31,790 bases of DNA from CAZFIM01 sp964519615 (GTDB lineage Bacteria > Chloroflexota > Dehalococcoidia > GIF9 > UBA5629), in contig CAZFIM010000033.1 of the NCBI GenBank assembly GCA_964519615.1, forward strand, positions 1 through 31,790. The letters are read 5' to 3'. Below, piece after piece: positions 14,481 to 22,163 of this stretch. Made by a program: the position numbers and the translations under genes. Within the stretch, counting starts at the first letter, position 1, and every line of letters begins with the position of its first letter. The notes below the pieces were generated by a model, which saw only the letters and a list, made by a program, of their open reading frames with translations, was not told the origin of the DNA and searched no databases.

Positions 14481-16373
14481 ATGGCAGGATTGCTTGACAG
14501 TATTAATAGCCCGCAGGACCTGAAAAGACTGAGCCGCACCGAGCTAATCACTCTCAGCTCTGAAATCAGAGAATTGCTGATGGATACCGTTACTACCAAC
14601 GGAGGGCATCTGGCGTCCAATCTGGGTGCTGTTGAGCTCACTATTGCACTGCACCGCGTTTTTGATAGCCCCCGGGATAAAATTATCTGGGATGCGGGGC
14701 ATCAGAGTTACACGCATAAATTATTTACAGGCCGCAGACCGCTTTTTGCCTCGCTCAGGCAGTACGGGGGAATTTCCGGATTCCCTGACCCTAAGGAAAG
14801 CGAGCACGATCCTTTCGGTACAGGCCATACCAGCACATCTATTTCAGCCGCGCTGGGCATTGCCGTGGCGCGAGATATGGCCGGGGAAAAATACGATGTT
14901 ATCGCCGTAATCGGCGATGGCGCCCTGACAGGCGGCATGGCCTATGAGGCAATGAATCACACCGGCCATTTACGTAAAAAACTCATTGTCGTTCTCGTCG
15001 ATAACGGCATGTCTATCTCCCCTACTGTCGGCGCTGTTTCGCGCAGGCTCAATACCATACGGATGGACCACCGCATTCGCAAAGCCAAGACAGAGGCCCA
15101 GCGTTTTCTCTCCAGGACCAGATTAGGTAGATTAATGAACTGGACCTATGAGCGAATGACTCTGGGAGCCAAGGCTGTGGTCATGCCCAAGATGATCTGG
15201 GAAGAGCTGGGTTTTACCTATATAGGTCCTGTCGACGGCCACAATATCGGTGATATTGAGACCGCGCTCAGACAAGCGCAGTCTAACGATGCCGCGCCTT
15301 CATTCGTTCATATTGTCACCACCAAAGGCAAGGGATACAAAAAAGCTGAGGAATCACCCGGCCTTTTCCACAGTGTATCCCCCGGCGGGCAGAAAAAGAA
15401 GGCTATCACCTACAGTGAGGTATTTTCACAAACCGTCCTCAGATTGGCCAGAGATGACCCGAAAATTGCCGTCATTACGGCCGCGATGCTGGATGGAAAC
15501 TGTTTGGAGCCGGTGGCCGCTGAATTTCCGGAGAGGTTCTTCGATGTGGGCATCTGTGAAGAGCACGCCATAACGATGGCCGCAGGGCTGGCAACAAGAG
15601 GCTACAAACCCATCGTAGCCATCTATTCAACCTTCCTGCAGCGGGGCTTCGATCAAATTCTTCACGATGTATGCCTTCAGGACTTGCCGGTTATATTTGC
15701 CGTAGATCGCGGGGGCATTGTTGGAGATGACGGCAAAACACATCAGGGCATTTTCGACCTCTCTTATTTAACCCTTATGCCCCGCATGATCGTATCTGCC
15801 CCCAGGGACGAGAACGAGCTCCAGCATTTAATCTATACCGCGATACACTCATCTCATCCTTTTGCTATTCGTTATCCCCGCGGTTCCGGGGCAGGCATCC
15901 CGCTGGATGAAGAGCTGCATGAACTGCCCATCGGCAAAGGAGACCTGATACATTCAGGTAATGATATCGCCCTCATCGCCATAGGTTCCACAGTTTTCCC
16001 GGCTTTGCAGGCAGCGAAAGAGCTTGAGGGAATGGGCATTGAGGCCTCCGTTGTGAACGCCCGCTTTGCCAAGCCTCTGGATAACCGCCTTATTCTTGAT
16101 GTAGCGGCACGAACGAAAAAAGTCATTACCATTGAAGAGAATACCCTTTATGGGGGATTCGGCAGTTCTGTGCTTGCTCTGATTCATAACTCTAATATCG
16201 GGCTTGTCGAAACCAGTTGCATAGGAATACCGGATGAATTTGTCGAGCACGGCCCCCAATCGGTACTGCGCGCCCGTTATCATCTGGATGCCAAAGGTAT
16301 AATTGAACAGGTTCGAGCATTTTTCCCGCAGCAGGCAGAATCCATCGCCTCTCCCGGCAGTGTTAACGGCTGA
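14481..16373 (+). CDS. dxs: 1-deoxy-D-xylulose-5-phosphate synthase
   Basis: This 630-residue thiamine-diphosphate enzyme condenses pyruvate and glyceraldehyde-3-phosphate, the entry step of the MEP isoprenoid pathway. The N-terminal domain shows GGHLASNLG (41-49), WDAGHQSYTHK (70-80) and the ThDP/Mg motif GDGALTGGMAYEAMNH (145-160) with the metal-ligand Asn in VDNGMSIS (173-180). The central domain carries VGICEEHAITMAAGLA, with the glutamate that activates ThDP. A transketolase C-terminal domain ends the protein. The full length agrees with the family. The start ATG lacks a good ribosome-binding site; GAGGAC lies about 20 bases upstream. It is placed between uppS and the nusA operon, whose promoter and terminator lie in the following 170 bases. 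Confidence 0.95.
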   Translation: MAGLLDSINSPQDLKRLSRTELITLSSEIRELLMDTVTTNGGHLASNLGAVELTIALHRVFDSPRDKIIWDAGHQSYTHKLFTGRRPLFASLRQYGGISGFPDPKESEHDPFGTGHTSTSISAALGIAVARDMAGEKYDVIAVIGDGALTGGMAYEAMNHTGHLRKKLIVVLVDNGMSISPTVGAVSRRLNTIRMDHRIRKAKTEAQRFLSRTRLGRLMNWTYERMTLGAKAVVMPKMIWEELGFTYIGPVDGHNIGDIETALRQAQSNDAAPSFVHIVTTKGKGYKKAEESPGLFHSVSPGGQKKKAITYSEVFSQTVLRLARDDPKIAVITAAMLDGNCLEPVAAEFPERFFDVGICEEHAITMAAGLATRGYKPIVAIYSTFLQRGFDQILHDVCLQDLPVIFAVDRGGIVGDDGKTHQGIFDLSYLTLMPRMIVSAPRDENELQHLIYTAIHSSHPFAIRYPRGSGAGIPLDEELHELPIGKGDLIHSGNDIALIAIGSTVFPALQAAKELEGMGIEASVVNARFAKPLDNRLILDVAARTKKVITIEENTLYGGFGSSVLALIHNSNIGLVETSCIGIPDEFVEHGPQSVLRARYHLDAKGIIEQVRAFFPQQAESIASPGSVNG

Positions 16374-16409
16374 TATTGAATGCATGGAATAATCCTGCGC
16401 TCTTAAAAG

Positions 16410-16438
16410 TTGATTTTTGGGTTTGATTATGATATAGT
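16410..16438 (+). promoter_or_regulatory. Promoter of the nusA operon
   Basis: TTGATT (16410-16415), 17 bases, TATAGT (16433-16438). The expected start near 16445 gives a leader of about 100 bases that includes the terminator hairpin before the nusA start codon. Confidence 0.6.
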
Positions 16439-16477
16439 ACTGAAGTAAGAATCGCTAAAGAATAGAAGAGTTTTTAA

Positions 16478-16507
16478 AAAAAAGTGGGGCACGTCCCCCA
16501 CTTTTTT
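16478..16507 (+). terminator. Intrinsic terminator in the nusA leader, possible attenuator
   Basis: AAAAAAGTGGGG (16478-16489) and CCCCACTTTTTT (16496-16507) form a perfect 12-bp stem with a 6-base loop and built-in A- and T-tracts. It would terminate in either direction. It ends dxs transcripts, but it also lies between the nusA promoter and the nusA start codon, so nusA operon transcripts starting at 16445 must read through it. Confidence 0.85.
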
Positions 16508-16532
16508 GTTAACAGGCAAATAGAAAGTGGGG
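16496..16532 (+). promoter_or_regulatory. Alternative (antiterminator-like) pairing in the nusA leader
   Basis: CCCCACTTT (16496-16504), the 3' arm of the terminator, is also perfectly complementary to AAAGTGGGG (16524-16532), a second copy of the 5' arm lying 11 bases before the nusA ATG. The two hairpins exclude each other. The downstream hairpin would lack a terminal T-run and would hold GTGGGG near the ribosome-binding region. Regulation by this switch is inferred from base pairing only. Confidence 0.45.
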
Positions 16533-16543
16533 TCTGGTGAACA

Positions 16544-18052
16544 ATGAAAACAGAATTTATGGTCGCCATTACCCAATTGTCGGCTGAGAAGAACCTCTCC
16601 AAAGAGGTAGTGCTGTCTGCAGTGGAGTCAGCACTTGTCTCTGCATACAAAAAAGATACCTTTTCCGCTGGACAGGACGTTGCCGTTAAAATCGATCCCA
16701 ATACCGGTGGAGTTAAAGTCTTTGTTCGCAAACTTGTAGTAGAAACTTCCTCCGATCCCATTCATGAGATATCATTATCCGATGCCCAGAAGATCGATAG
16801 GGCAGCCCGGCTGGATGAGGTCCTTAATATAGAGGCAACACCTCCGAATGCAGGCCGCATTGCTGCTCAGACGGCCAGACAGGTAATTCTGCAAAGGTTG
16901 CATGAGGCGGAGCATCATGCCATCTTTGAAGAGTTCACCTGCAGAGAGGGAGATGTTATCACGGGCATGATCCAGCGTATTACACAGGATCAGATATACG
17001 TAGACATAGGAAAAGCGGAAGCGTTATTACCACACAGCGAACAAATACATAATGAGCGTTACCGCACGGGACAGAGGCTAAAATTCTATCTTATGGAAGT
17101 TACCAAGACAGCCAGAGGTCCTCAAATTATTGTGTCTCGCGCTCACCGCAGCCTTTTGCGCAGGATGTTCGAGTTGGAGGTACCGGAGATATACAGCGGC
17201 GCGGTAGAAATACGTGCCGTAGCACGTGAAGCCGGCCACCGCAGCAAGGTAGCGGTAGCTGCACGGCAGGAAGGTATCGACCCTGTAGGCTGTTGTGTCG
17301 GTCTGCGCGGTATACGCATACAAAACATCGTCAATGAGCTTAATGATGAAAAAATAGATGTGATAGAGTGGGTTGATGATCCAACAGTTATGATAGCAAA
17401 TGCTCTCAGTCCTGCGCAGGTAAGCAGCGTGGAACTCAATGAAGCGGAAAATACCGCCCTTGTATCAGTACCTGATAAGCAGCTTTCACTGGCGATTGGC
17501 AAGGAAGGCCAGAATGCCAGGCTAGCTGCAAAATTGACGGGCTGGCGTATAGATATTAAGAGCCTCTCTGTTATGGAAGCGGAAAGAGCAAGTCAGGCTA
17601 AAATTGCTGCGTCTGAAAAAGAGGAAGCTACGGTTGAGCCTGAGGCGGCAGTGCTGCCTGCTGAAGAAATTGAGGCTGCGGCAGCCGGGGCCGGCAAGGA
17701 AACAGCGGCAGTGCAGGAAGAGGTTACTGCTGAAACAGCCGGCGCCATATCCGATATGGGTATAACCGACGAGTTCGTATTGGAAGAACTGGAGGAGGAA
17801 GTGATAGAGGAGGAAGAGGAAGAAGGGGAACAGATTACCGTAAGCGACCTGGAGTTCGTCCTCTCTTCCAGCCTGCACCTGCCCGAGCAAAATGCGGCAA
17901 CCAAGATACGCTTTGCCGAGGATATTCTACCTTCCAAGATGTCCTCAGGCAGGAAAAAGGGCAGAAAAGACATCGACCTGAAAGATAAAAAGGCCAAAAA
18001 AGGCAAAGCGAAAAAAGTATCATATTCGAAAGATGATGAATTCGAAAGCTAA
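16544..18052 (+). CDS. nusA: Transcription termination/antitermination factor NusA
   Basis: This 502-residue RNA-polymerase-associated factor modulates pausing, termination and antitermination. The domain order is an N-terminal polymerase-binding domain (about 1-125), S1 (about 134-200, GDVITGMIQRI...DIGKAEALLP), KH1 (about 205-280, with GLRGIRIQNI) and KH2 (about 285-345, with IGKEGQNARLAAKLTGWRIDI). After KH2 comes an unusual tail of about 155 residues: Ala/Glu-rich, then strongly acidic (411-429), then a Lys-rich stretch (465-495). ylxR overlaps the 3' end by 20 bases, and infB, rbfA and truB follow. rimP, the usual first gene of this operon, is not upstream; dxs is. The leader may attenuate transcription, an attractive target for autoregulation by NusA itself. 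Confidence 0.95.
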   Translation: MKTEFMVAITQLSAEKNLSKEVVLSAVESALVSAYKKDTFSAGQDVAVKIDPNTGGVKVFVRKLVVETSSDPIHEISLSDAQKIDRAARLDEVLNIEATPPNAGRIAAQTARQVILQRLHEAEHHAIFEEFTCREGDVITGMIQRITQDQIYVDIGKAEALLPHSEQIHNERYRTGQRLKFYLMEVTKTARGPQIIVSRAHRSLLRRMFELEVPEIYSGAVEIRAVAREAGHRSKVAVAARQEGIDPVGCCVGLRGIRIQNIVNELNDEKIDVIEWVDDPTVMIANALSPAQVSSVELNEAENTALVSVPDKQLSLAIGKEGQNARLAAKLTGWRIDIKSLSVMEAERASQAKIAASEKEEATVEPEAAVLPAEEIEAAAAGAGKETAAVQEEVTAETAGAISDMGITDEFVLEELEEEVIEEEEEEGEQITVSDLEFVLSSSLHLPEQNAATKIRFAEDILPSKMSSGRKKGRKDIDLKDKKAKKGKAKKVSYSKDDEFES

Positions 18053-18356
18053 TACGAATAAACAATCTGTCGGGAGCAGAAAAGTTCCGCAGAGAAGTTG
18101 TATCGCCTGCCGGCGGGCTCAGGACAAGAAGGGCTTGATACGTCTGGTATGCCATGACGATAAAGTAACAATCGATCAGGGAGGCAAGAAGGTGGGGCGG
18201 GGAGCTTATTTATGTCCGGTATTTGAATGCTGGGAACAGGGTTTGCAGAAAAAAAGACTGGAATACGCTCTGCGCACAACGCTCAGGGCAGAAGATAGTG
18301 AGGCGCTCTGGAATTTTGCACAGAGTCTGCCGAGAAAAGCGGAATCAGAGGACTGA
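18033..18356 (+). CDS. ylxR: YlxR (DUF448) RNA-binding protein
   Basis: This 107-residue protein of the YlxR/DUF448 family is almost always encoded between nusA and infB. The core RSCIACRRAQDKKGLIRLV and the later KKVGRGAYLCP are the family signature. Three cysteines (two in SCIACRR, one in AYLCP) are present, plus a fourth in FECW. Family members are small basic nucleic-acid-binding proteins, and some act in transcription regulation or bind RNase P; which applies here is unknown. The gene overlaps the nusA 3' end by 20 bases, so translation is probably coupled. Two consecutive ATGs at 18033 and 18036 are both possible starts and no strong ribosome-binding site separates them. Confidence 0.9.
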   Translation: MMNSKANTNKQSVGSRKVPQRSCIACRRAQDKKGLIRLVCHDDKVTIDQGGKKVGRGAYLCPVFECWEQGLQKKRLEYALRTTLRAEDSEALWNFAQSLPRKAESED

Positions 18357-18374
18357 TAGTGAGGATGGAAGATA

Positions 18375-20159
18375 TTGACCACTAATCAAAGTGAGGCACA
18401 GCAGAAACCGAAGCGTGAAACCAGATCAGTGCGCGTGGTTACATTACCATCGGCACTATCGGTAAAACAACTGGCAGATATTATCAGTGTTAACCCTATA
18501 GATATTATCAAGCAGCTGATGCGTAACGGCATTATGGCTAATATCAATCAGAGTATTGATTTCGACATCGCTGCGCTTATCGCGGCTGATTTTGGGTTCA
18601 AAGCTGAAAAACAGGCTGCGTCATCCAGAGCAAAAAGTGCTGAAACCGTTAAAGATTCTAAGCTGGCTCCCAAAGCGCCGGTCATTACTATTATGGGGCA
18701 CGTCGATCATGGGAAAACCAGCCTGCTTGATGCTATCAGAAAATCTAATGTAATCGATACCGAAGCTGGAGCTATTACGCAGCATATCGGCGCTTATCAG
18801 GTGGAGCTGGACGGCAGGAAGATCACCTTTCTTGATACGCCCGGCCATGAGGCCTTTACGGCCATGCGGGCGCGAGGGGCTCAATCTACCGATATTGCCA
18901 TTCTGGTAGTGGCTGCCGACGACGGCATAATGCCGCAGACAGTTGAAGCGATAAATCATGCCCGGGCAGCGGAAGTACCTATTATCGTTGCTATCAACAA
19001 GATCGATAAGGCCAATGCCAATGTCGATAAGCTCAAGCAGCAACTTGCAGACCAGGGACTTCTTATCGAAGAATGGGGTGGAGATACCATATGCGTACCG
19101 GTCTCTGCTAAAAAGAAAGAGGGTATTCACGATTTACTTGAGAACCTTCTTGTGCTGGCAGATATCCTCGAGCTTAAAGCTAATCCTGAAGGACCGGCTG
19201 AAGGCGTGACTATCGAGGCCAAGCTTGATAAGACCATGGGTCCTCTGGCAACGCTGCTGGTGCAAAAGGGAACCCTCAAGGTTGGCGATATCGTTGTTAT
19301 CGGCAATACGTACGGAAAAGTAAAAGCCATGTTCAATGATACGGGGAAACCGCTTAAGAAGGCAGAGCCGGCAACCCCTGCAAAAATTCTCGGCCTCAAT
19401 GATGTGGCACAAGCAGGCAATATATTTAAAGTAGTGAAAAACGAGCGTGAGGCACGTATTTTACTGGAGAAATACAGAAGCGCGCATCAGGAATATGTCA
19501 GCTCAACAAGAGCATTAAGTTTAAGTGACGTCTCTGCACAGATAAGCTCCGGAGAGATTAAAGAGCTCAGCATCGTTTTAAAAACCGATGTTCAGGGTAG
19601 TATTGAACCTATACGTGATTCTCTTGAGCGACTTAGCGATGATAAAGTCAGAGTAAAAGTAATGCACACCAGCAGCGGCAGCATCACTGAAAGCGATGTT
19701 ATGCTGGCGTTGGCTTCCGGCGGTATTATCATCGGCTTCAATACACGGGCAGAGCCGGGTGCGCAGCGCCTGGCTGAAGCTGAAGGTATAAAAATCCGTT
19801 ACTATGATGTTATATACGAGTTGATCGGTGATGTTGAAAAAGCCCTTGCAGGAATGCTTGAGCCAACCATAGCCGAGGTTATCGAGGGGCATGCGGAGGT
19901 CCGTGCAGTCTTCGATACCAAGAAAGGCAGAGTTGCCGGTGTTGTTATCAAGGAAGGCAAGGCGAGCCGTGATTCTTTAACCAGAGTCATCCGCAATGGA
20001 ACGGCTATTAATGAATCACATGTTAATAGTCTCAAGCGCTTTAAAAACGATGTAAAAGAAGTAACCACCGGCCTCGAATGCGGCGTTGGTATTACAGGAT
20101 TTTCTGATATTCAGGTAGGTGATATCATCGAATTCTACCGAATGGAACAGGTAGCCTGA
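18375..20159 (+). CDS. infB: Translation initiation factor IF-2
   Basis: This GTPase delivers initiator fMet-tRNA to the small ribosomal subunit and promotes subunit joining. At 594 residues it is a short IF-2: a single IF2-N domain (about 25-75) and a brief linker precede the G domain. G motifs are intact: GHVDHGKT (108-115), DTPGHEAFT (154-162) and NKID (208-211), with SAKK following. Domains II, III and the C-terminal tRNA-binding domain complete the protein. The start is read as TTG at 18375, because the nearby ATG at 18365 is in another frame; GAGG at 18361-18364 is a plausible ribosome-binding site at 10 bases. It follows ylxR by 18 bases. Confidence 0.95.
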   Translation: MTTNQSEAQQKPKRETRSVRVVTLPSALSVKQLADIISVNPIDIIKQLMRNGIMANINQSIDFDIAALIAADFGFKAEKQAASSRAKSAETVKDSKLAPKAPVITIMGHVDHGKTSLLDAIRKSNVIDTEAGAITQHIGAYQVELDGRKITFLDTPGHEAFTAMRARGAQSTDIAILVVAADDGIMPQTVEAINHARAAEVPIIVAINKIDKANANVDKLKQQLADQGLLIEEWGGDTICVPVSAKKKEGIHDLLENLLVLADILELKANPEGPAEGVTIEAKLDKTMGPLATLLVQKGTLKVGDIVVIGNTYGKVKAMFNDTGKPLKKAEPATPAKILGLNDVAQAGNIFKVVKNEREARILLEKYRSAHQEYVSSTRALSLSDVSAQISSGEIKELSIVLKTDVQGSIEPIRDSLERLSDDKVRVKVMHTSSGSITESDVMLALASGGIIIGFNTRAEPGAQRLAEAEGIKIRYYDVIYELIGDVEKALAGMLEPTIAEVIEGHAEVRAVFDTKKGRVAGVVIKEGKASRDSLTRVIRNGTAINESHVNSLKRFKNDVKEVTTGLECGVGITGFSDIQVGDIIEFYRMEQVA

Positions 20160-20229
20160 TCGCAGAGTTTATACTTTGTCTTCTCCTTCCGCTTGTAAAT
20201 GATGATTGCCCGCCACGTAGGAGAAACTG

Positions 20230-20595
20230 ATGACTAGACGCGCCGAACGAGTAAGTAGCCTTATCAGGCAAAAAATCAGCGTAATCCTTCAGGAACAGGC
20301 CAATGACCCGCGGCTGAGGAATTTCATCTCCATTACCGGCGTAACCACTAGCGACGATTTGAAGCAGGTGAAAATTTACGTCAGTGTGATGAGACAAGAA
20401 GCTGATAATGCCCAGGATGTATTAAAGGGTTTAAAAGCAGCAAAGGGTTTTCTACGCAGAGAACTCGGTAAACATCTTGTGCTCAGGTTTATCCCCGAGC
20501 TGACCTTTGAGCTTGATGATTCCATTGAGCACGGCGCGAGAATGCTTAATCTTATCGACCAGGCACTCTTACAAGACGGTACAGATGAGTCTTGA
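20230..20595 (+). CDS. rbfA: Ribosome-binding factor A
   Basis: This 121-residue KH-type protein is needed for late maturation of the small ribosomal subunit and 16S rRNA processing. The opening MTRRAERVSSLIRQKISVIL, the phrase NDPRL in DPRLRNFISITGV, the strand VKIYVSV and the ending PELTFELDDSIEHGARM are the family pattern. Start ATG with TAGGAG six bases upstream. It lies 70 bases after infB and overlaps truB by 11 bases. This is the usual IF-2, RbfA, TruB order, tying initiation, subunit maturation and tRNA modification together. Confidence 0.95.
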   Translation: MTRRAERVSSLIRQKISVILQEQANDPRLRNFISITGVTTSDDLKQVKIYVSVMRQEADNAQDVLKGLKAAKGFLRRELGKHLVLRFIPELTFELDDSIEHGARMLNLIDQALLQDGTDES

Positions 20596-21493
20596 TGGAT
20601 TTATTAATGTTGACAAACCGGCCGGCAAAACATCTTTTGGTGTTGTCGCCCGGATAAAACGTCTGTCCGGGGAGAAACGGGTCGGACATCTGGGTACGCT
20701 CGATCCGTTTGCTACAGGGGTATTGCCGCTTTGTCTGGGCAGGGCAACACGTCTGGCCCGCTATCTCGCCGACGGCCGCAAGGCTTATCTCGCCCGGATT
20801 TGCCTGGGCATTGCCACAGAAACCTATGACGGTGAAGGTGCTGTCACCAACCGGGCAGACACTGCAAACATCACGGCGGAACAGGTAGCAAATATCCTCT
20901 CCCGTTTGAGGGGGACGATTCTTCAGGTTCCCCCTGTATACAGCGCCCTGAAATATAAGGGCGAACGCATGTGTGACCTGACCCGCGCCGGCGTCCATGT
21001 GCAGCCTGAAGCGAGAAAAGTCACTATATTCGCTTTAAGCCTGGCAAGTTTTCAGCTGCCTTTTGCGACCTTCACCGTTGAATGCTCTAAAGGTACCTAT
21101 ATTCGCTCACTGGCGCACGATATCGGCATGCAGCTTGGCTGCGGTGCTTATCTTGCGCAATTGACCAGAACTGCCTCCGGCCCTTTTTCCATAGATGATG
21201 CTCTGGGGCTTGACGAGATCGGAAACATATTTGAACGCGGCGAATTTGATAAAATCCTTATCCCTCCGGATAGACCGCTTACCGCTATGGGGACTGTTAC
21301 TCTCGATGCATGCCAGGAGTCTGCTGTTAAAACAGGAGTATCAATCAGACTTGAAAGCTACAGAAAGGTAACTGCAGACCTGTGCCGTGCATATAGCAAA
21401 GAAGGTACTCTGACAGCAATTTTACGGTATAAACAGGTACAGGATTTATGGCATCCGGAAACTGTGCTGGCACAAGAAGCAAATTCTATCTAG
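20585..21493 (+). CDS. truB: tRNA pseudouridine-55 synthase
   Basis: This 302-residue TruB isomerises U55 in the T-loop of tRNAs. The N-terminal GFINVDKPAGKTSFGVV (5-21) and the catalytic motif GHLGTLDPFATGVLP (34-48, catalytic Asp D40) are clear. YLARICLGIATETYDGEG, QVPPVYSALKYKGER and CSKGTYIRSLAHDIG follow as expected. The chosen start, ATG at 20585, overlaps the end of rbfA by 11 bases and gives the normal N-terminus. The reading frame is open further upstream inside rbfA, but those residues are not family-like. A typical PUA-like tail follows the catalytic domain. It is the last gene of the nusA operon. Confidence 0.95.
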   Translation: MSLDGFINVDKPAGKTSFGVVARIKRLSGEKRVGHLGTLDPFATGVLPLCLGRATRLARYLADGRKAYLARICLGIATETYDGEGAVTNRADTANITAEQVANILSRLRGTILQVPPVYSALKYKGERMCDLTRAGVHVQPEARKVTIFALSLASFQLPFATFTVECSKGTYIRSLAHDIGMQLGCGAYLAQLTRTASGPFSIDDALGLDEIGNIFERGEFDKILIPPDRPLTAMGTVTLDACQESAVKTGVSIRLESYRKVTADLCRAYSKEGTLTAILRYKQVQDLWHPETVLAQEANSI

Positions 21494-21500
21494 TTCTATC

Positions 21501-21519
21501 TTGACAGGTCATATATAAT
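21501..21519 (+). promoter_or_regulatory. Promoter-like boxes before DUF5679 copy 2
   Basis: TTGACA (21501-21506) and TATAAT (21514-21519) are both perfect consensus but only 7 bases apart, too close to be one ordinary sigma-70 promoter. The TATAAT may work with a poor -35 further upstream, or one box may be fortuitous. Confidence 0.35.
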
Positions 21520-21555
21520 TGAATGTGGCTAAGTGTATATTGAGGAGGGAGTGAA

Positions 21556-21699
21556 ATGGCTCAGGCATACTGTTTCAAATGTCGCAAGAAGGTGGAGATC
21601 AAGAATCCTCAGAATGTAACACTGAAAAACGGCCGTCCTGCCACTCGTGGAGTATGTCCTGGTTGCGGGACCAAGGTATTTCGCATAGGCAAAAGCTAA
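21556..21699 (+). CDS. DUF5679 small zinc-ribbon protein (copy 2)
   Basis: This 47-residue paralogue of the protein at 13176-13316 has the same two CxxC pairs (C6/C9 and C34/C37), the KNP and KNGRPAT linker, and the identical ending FRIGKS. Aligned without gaps, 33 of 45 residues match. GAGGAGGG lies six to seven bases before the ATG. It follows truB by 62 bases on the same strand and could be read from its own TATAAT or by readthrough from the nusA operon. No clear intrinsic terminator follows; an imperfect hairpin at 21727-21755 lacks a T-run. Function unknown. Presence of two diverged copies, each with strong translation signals, argues for real and non-redundant roles. Confidence 0.9.
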   Translation: MAQAYCFKCRKKVEIKNPQNVTLKNGRPATRGVCPGCGTKVFRIGKS

Positions 21700-22163
21700 T
21701 ACAGACCTCTTTTAATACTATTAAGCCGCCTGGAATAGACACATTAATTCAGGCGCTAAAGTGTATTTATCCATCTGTATATGTTGAGATGCAATTCCAG
21801 GCTATTGCGTCCATCTTTATTATGCGGATCCTGAACATACGCGGGCGCTGAACGAAGCCGGTTGTATCTGTACCTGAAATATTGCCTTCCAGCAGATTCC
21901 TGCGGGGCAGGCGTGCGGATATGAATTTCCGTACCCGCAACAGAGTATCTTCTTTTCTGATATCGGCGTCTTATCGCTATCCGGTTATGTAATTAGACAT
22001 AAAAGACAACACAGCTTGTTGCACACATGCTCAATAAAAGGGATAATACGATATTGAATTGCAGCGTACAGTTAACCGGGGCAGGATAGGATCGGCAAGA
22101 GCGTCATCTTGTTGTATTGAAAGACTGCCTATATAATATAAAGGCTTGAATGATTGAACAGTT
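21700..22163. other. Long gene-free spacer
   Basis: These 464 bases hold no recognisable gene, tRNA or ribosomal RNA. There is a bulged hairpin, CGCCTGGAAT against ATTCAGGCG (21727-21755), and a promoter near the right end (22109-22137). The rest shows only very short open frames. It may be a decayed gene or a long leader; an unrecognised small RNA cannot be excluded. Confidence 0.5.
22109..22137 (+). promoter_or_regulatory. Promoter of the stress-protein gene
   Basis: TTGTTG (22109-22114), 17 bases, TATAAT (22132-22137). The expected transcript start is near 22144, only about 20 bases before the ATG. Confidence 0.55.

Noticed and set aside
21501..21519. TTGACA and TATAAT as one ordinary promoter
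   Set aside because: Only 7 bases lie between the boxes, far from the usual 16-18; kept only as a low-confidence promoter-like element.
21579..21851. 90-codon plus-strand open frame overlapping DUF5679 copy 2
   Set aside because: It is out of frame with the well-supported small zinc-ribbon gene, and its second half is not protein-like.
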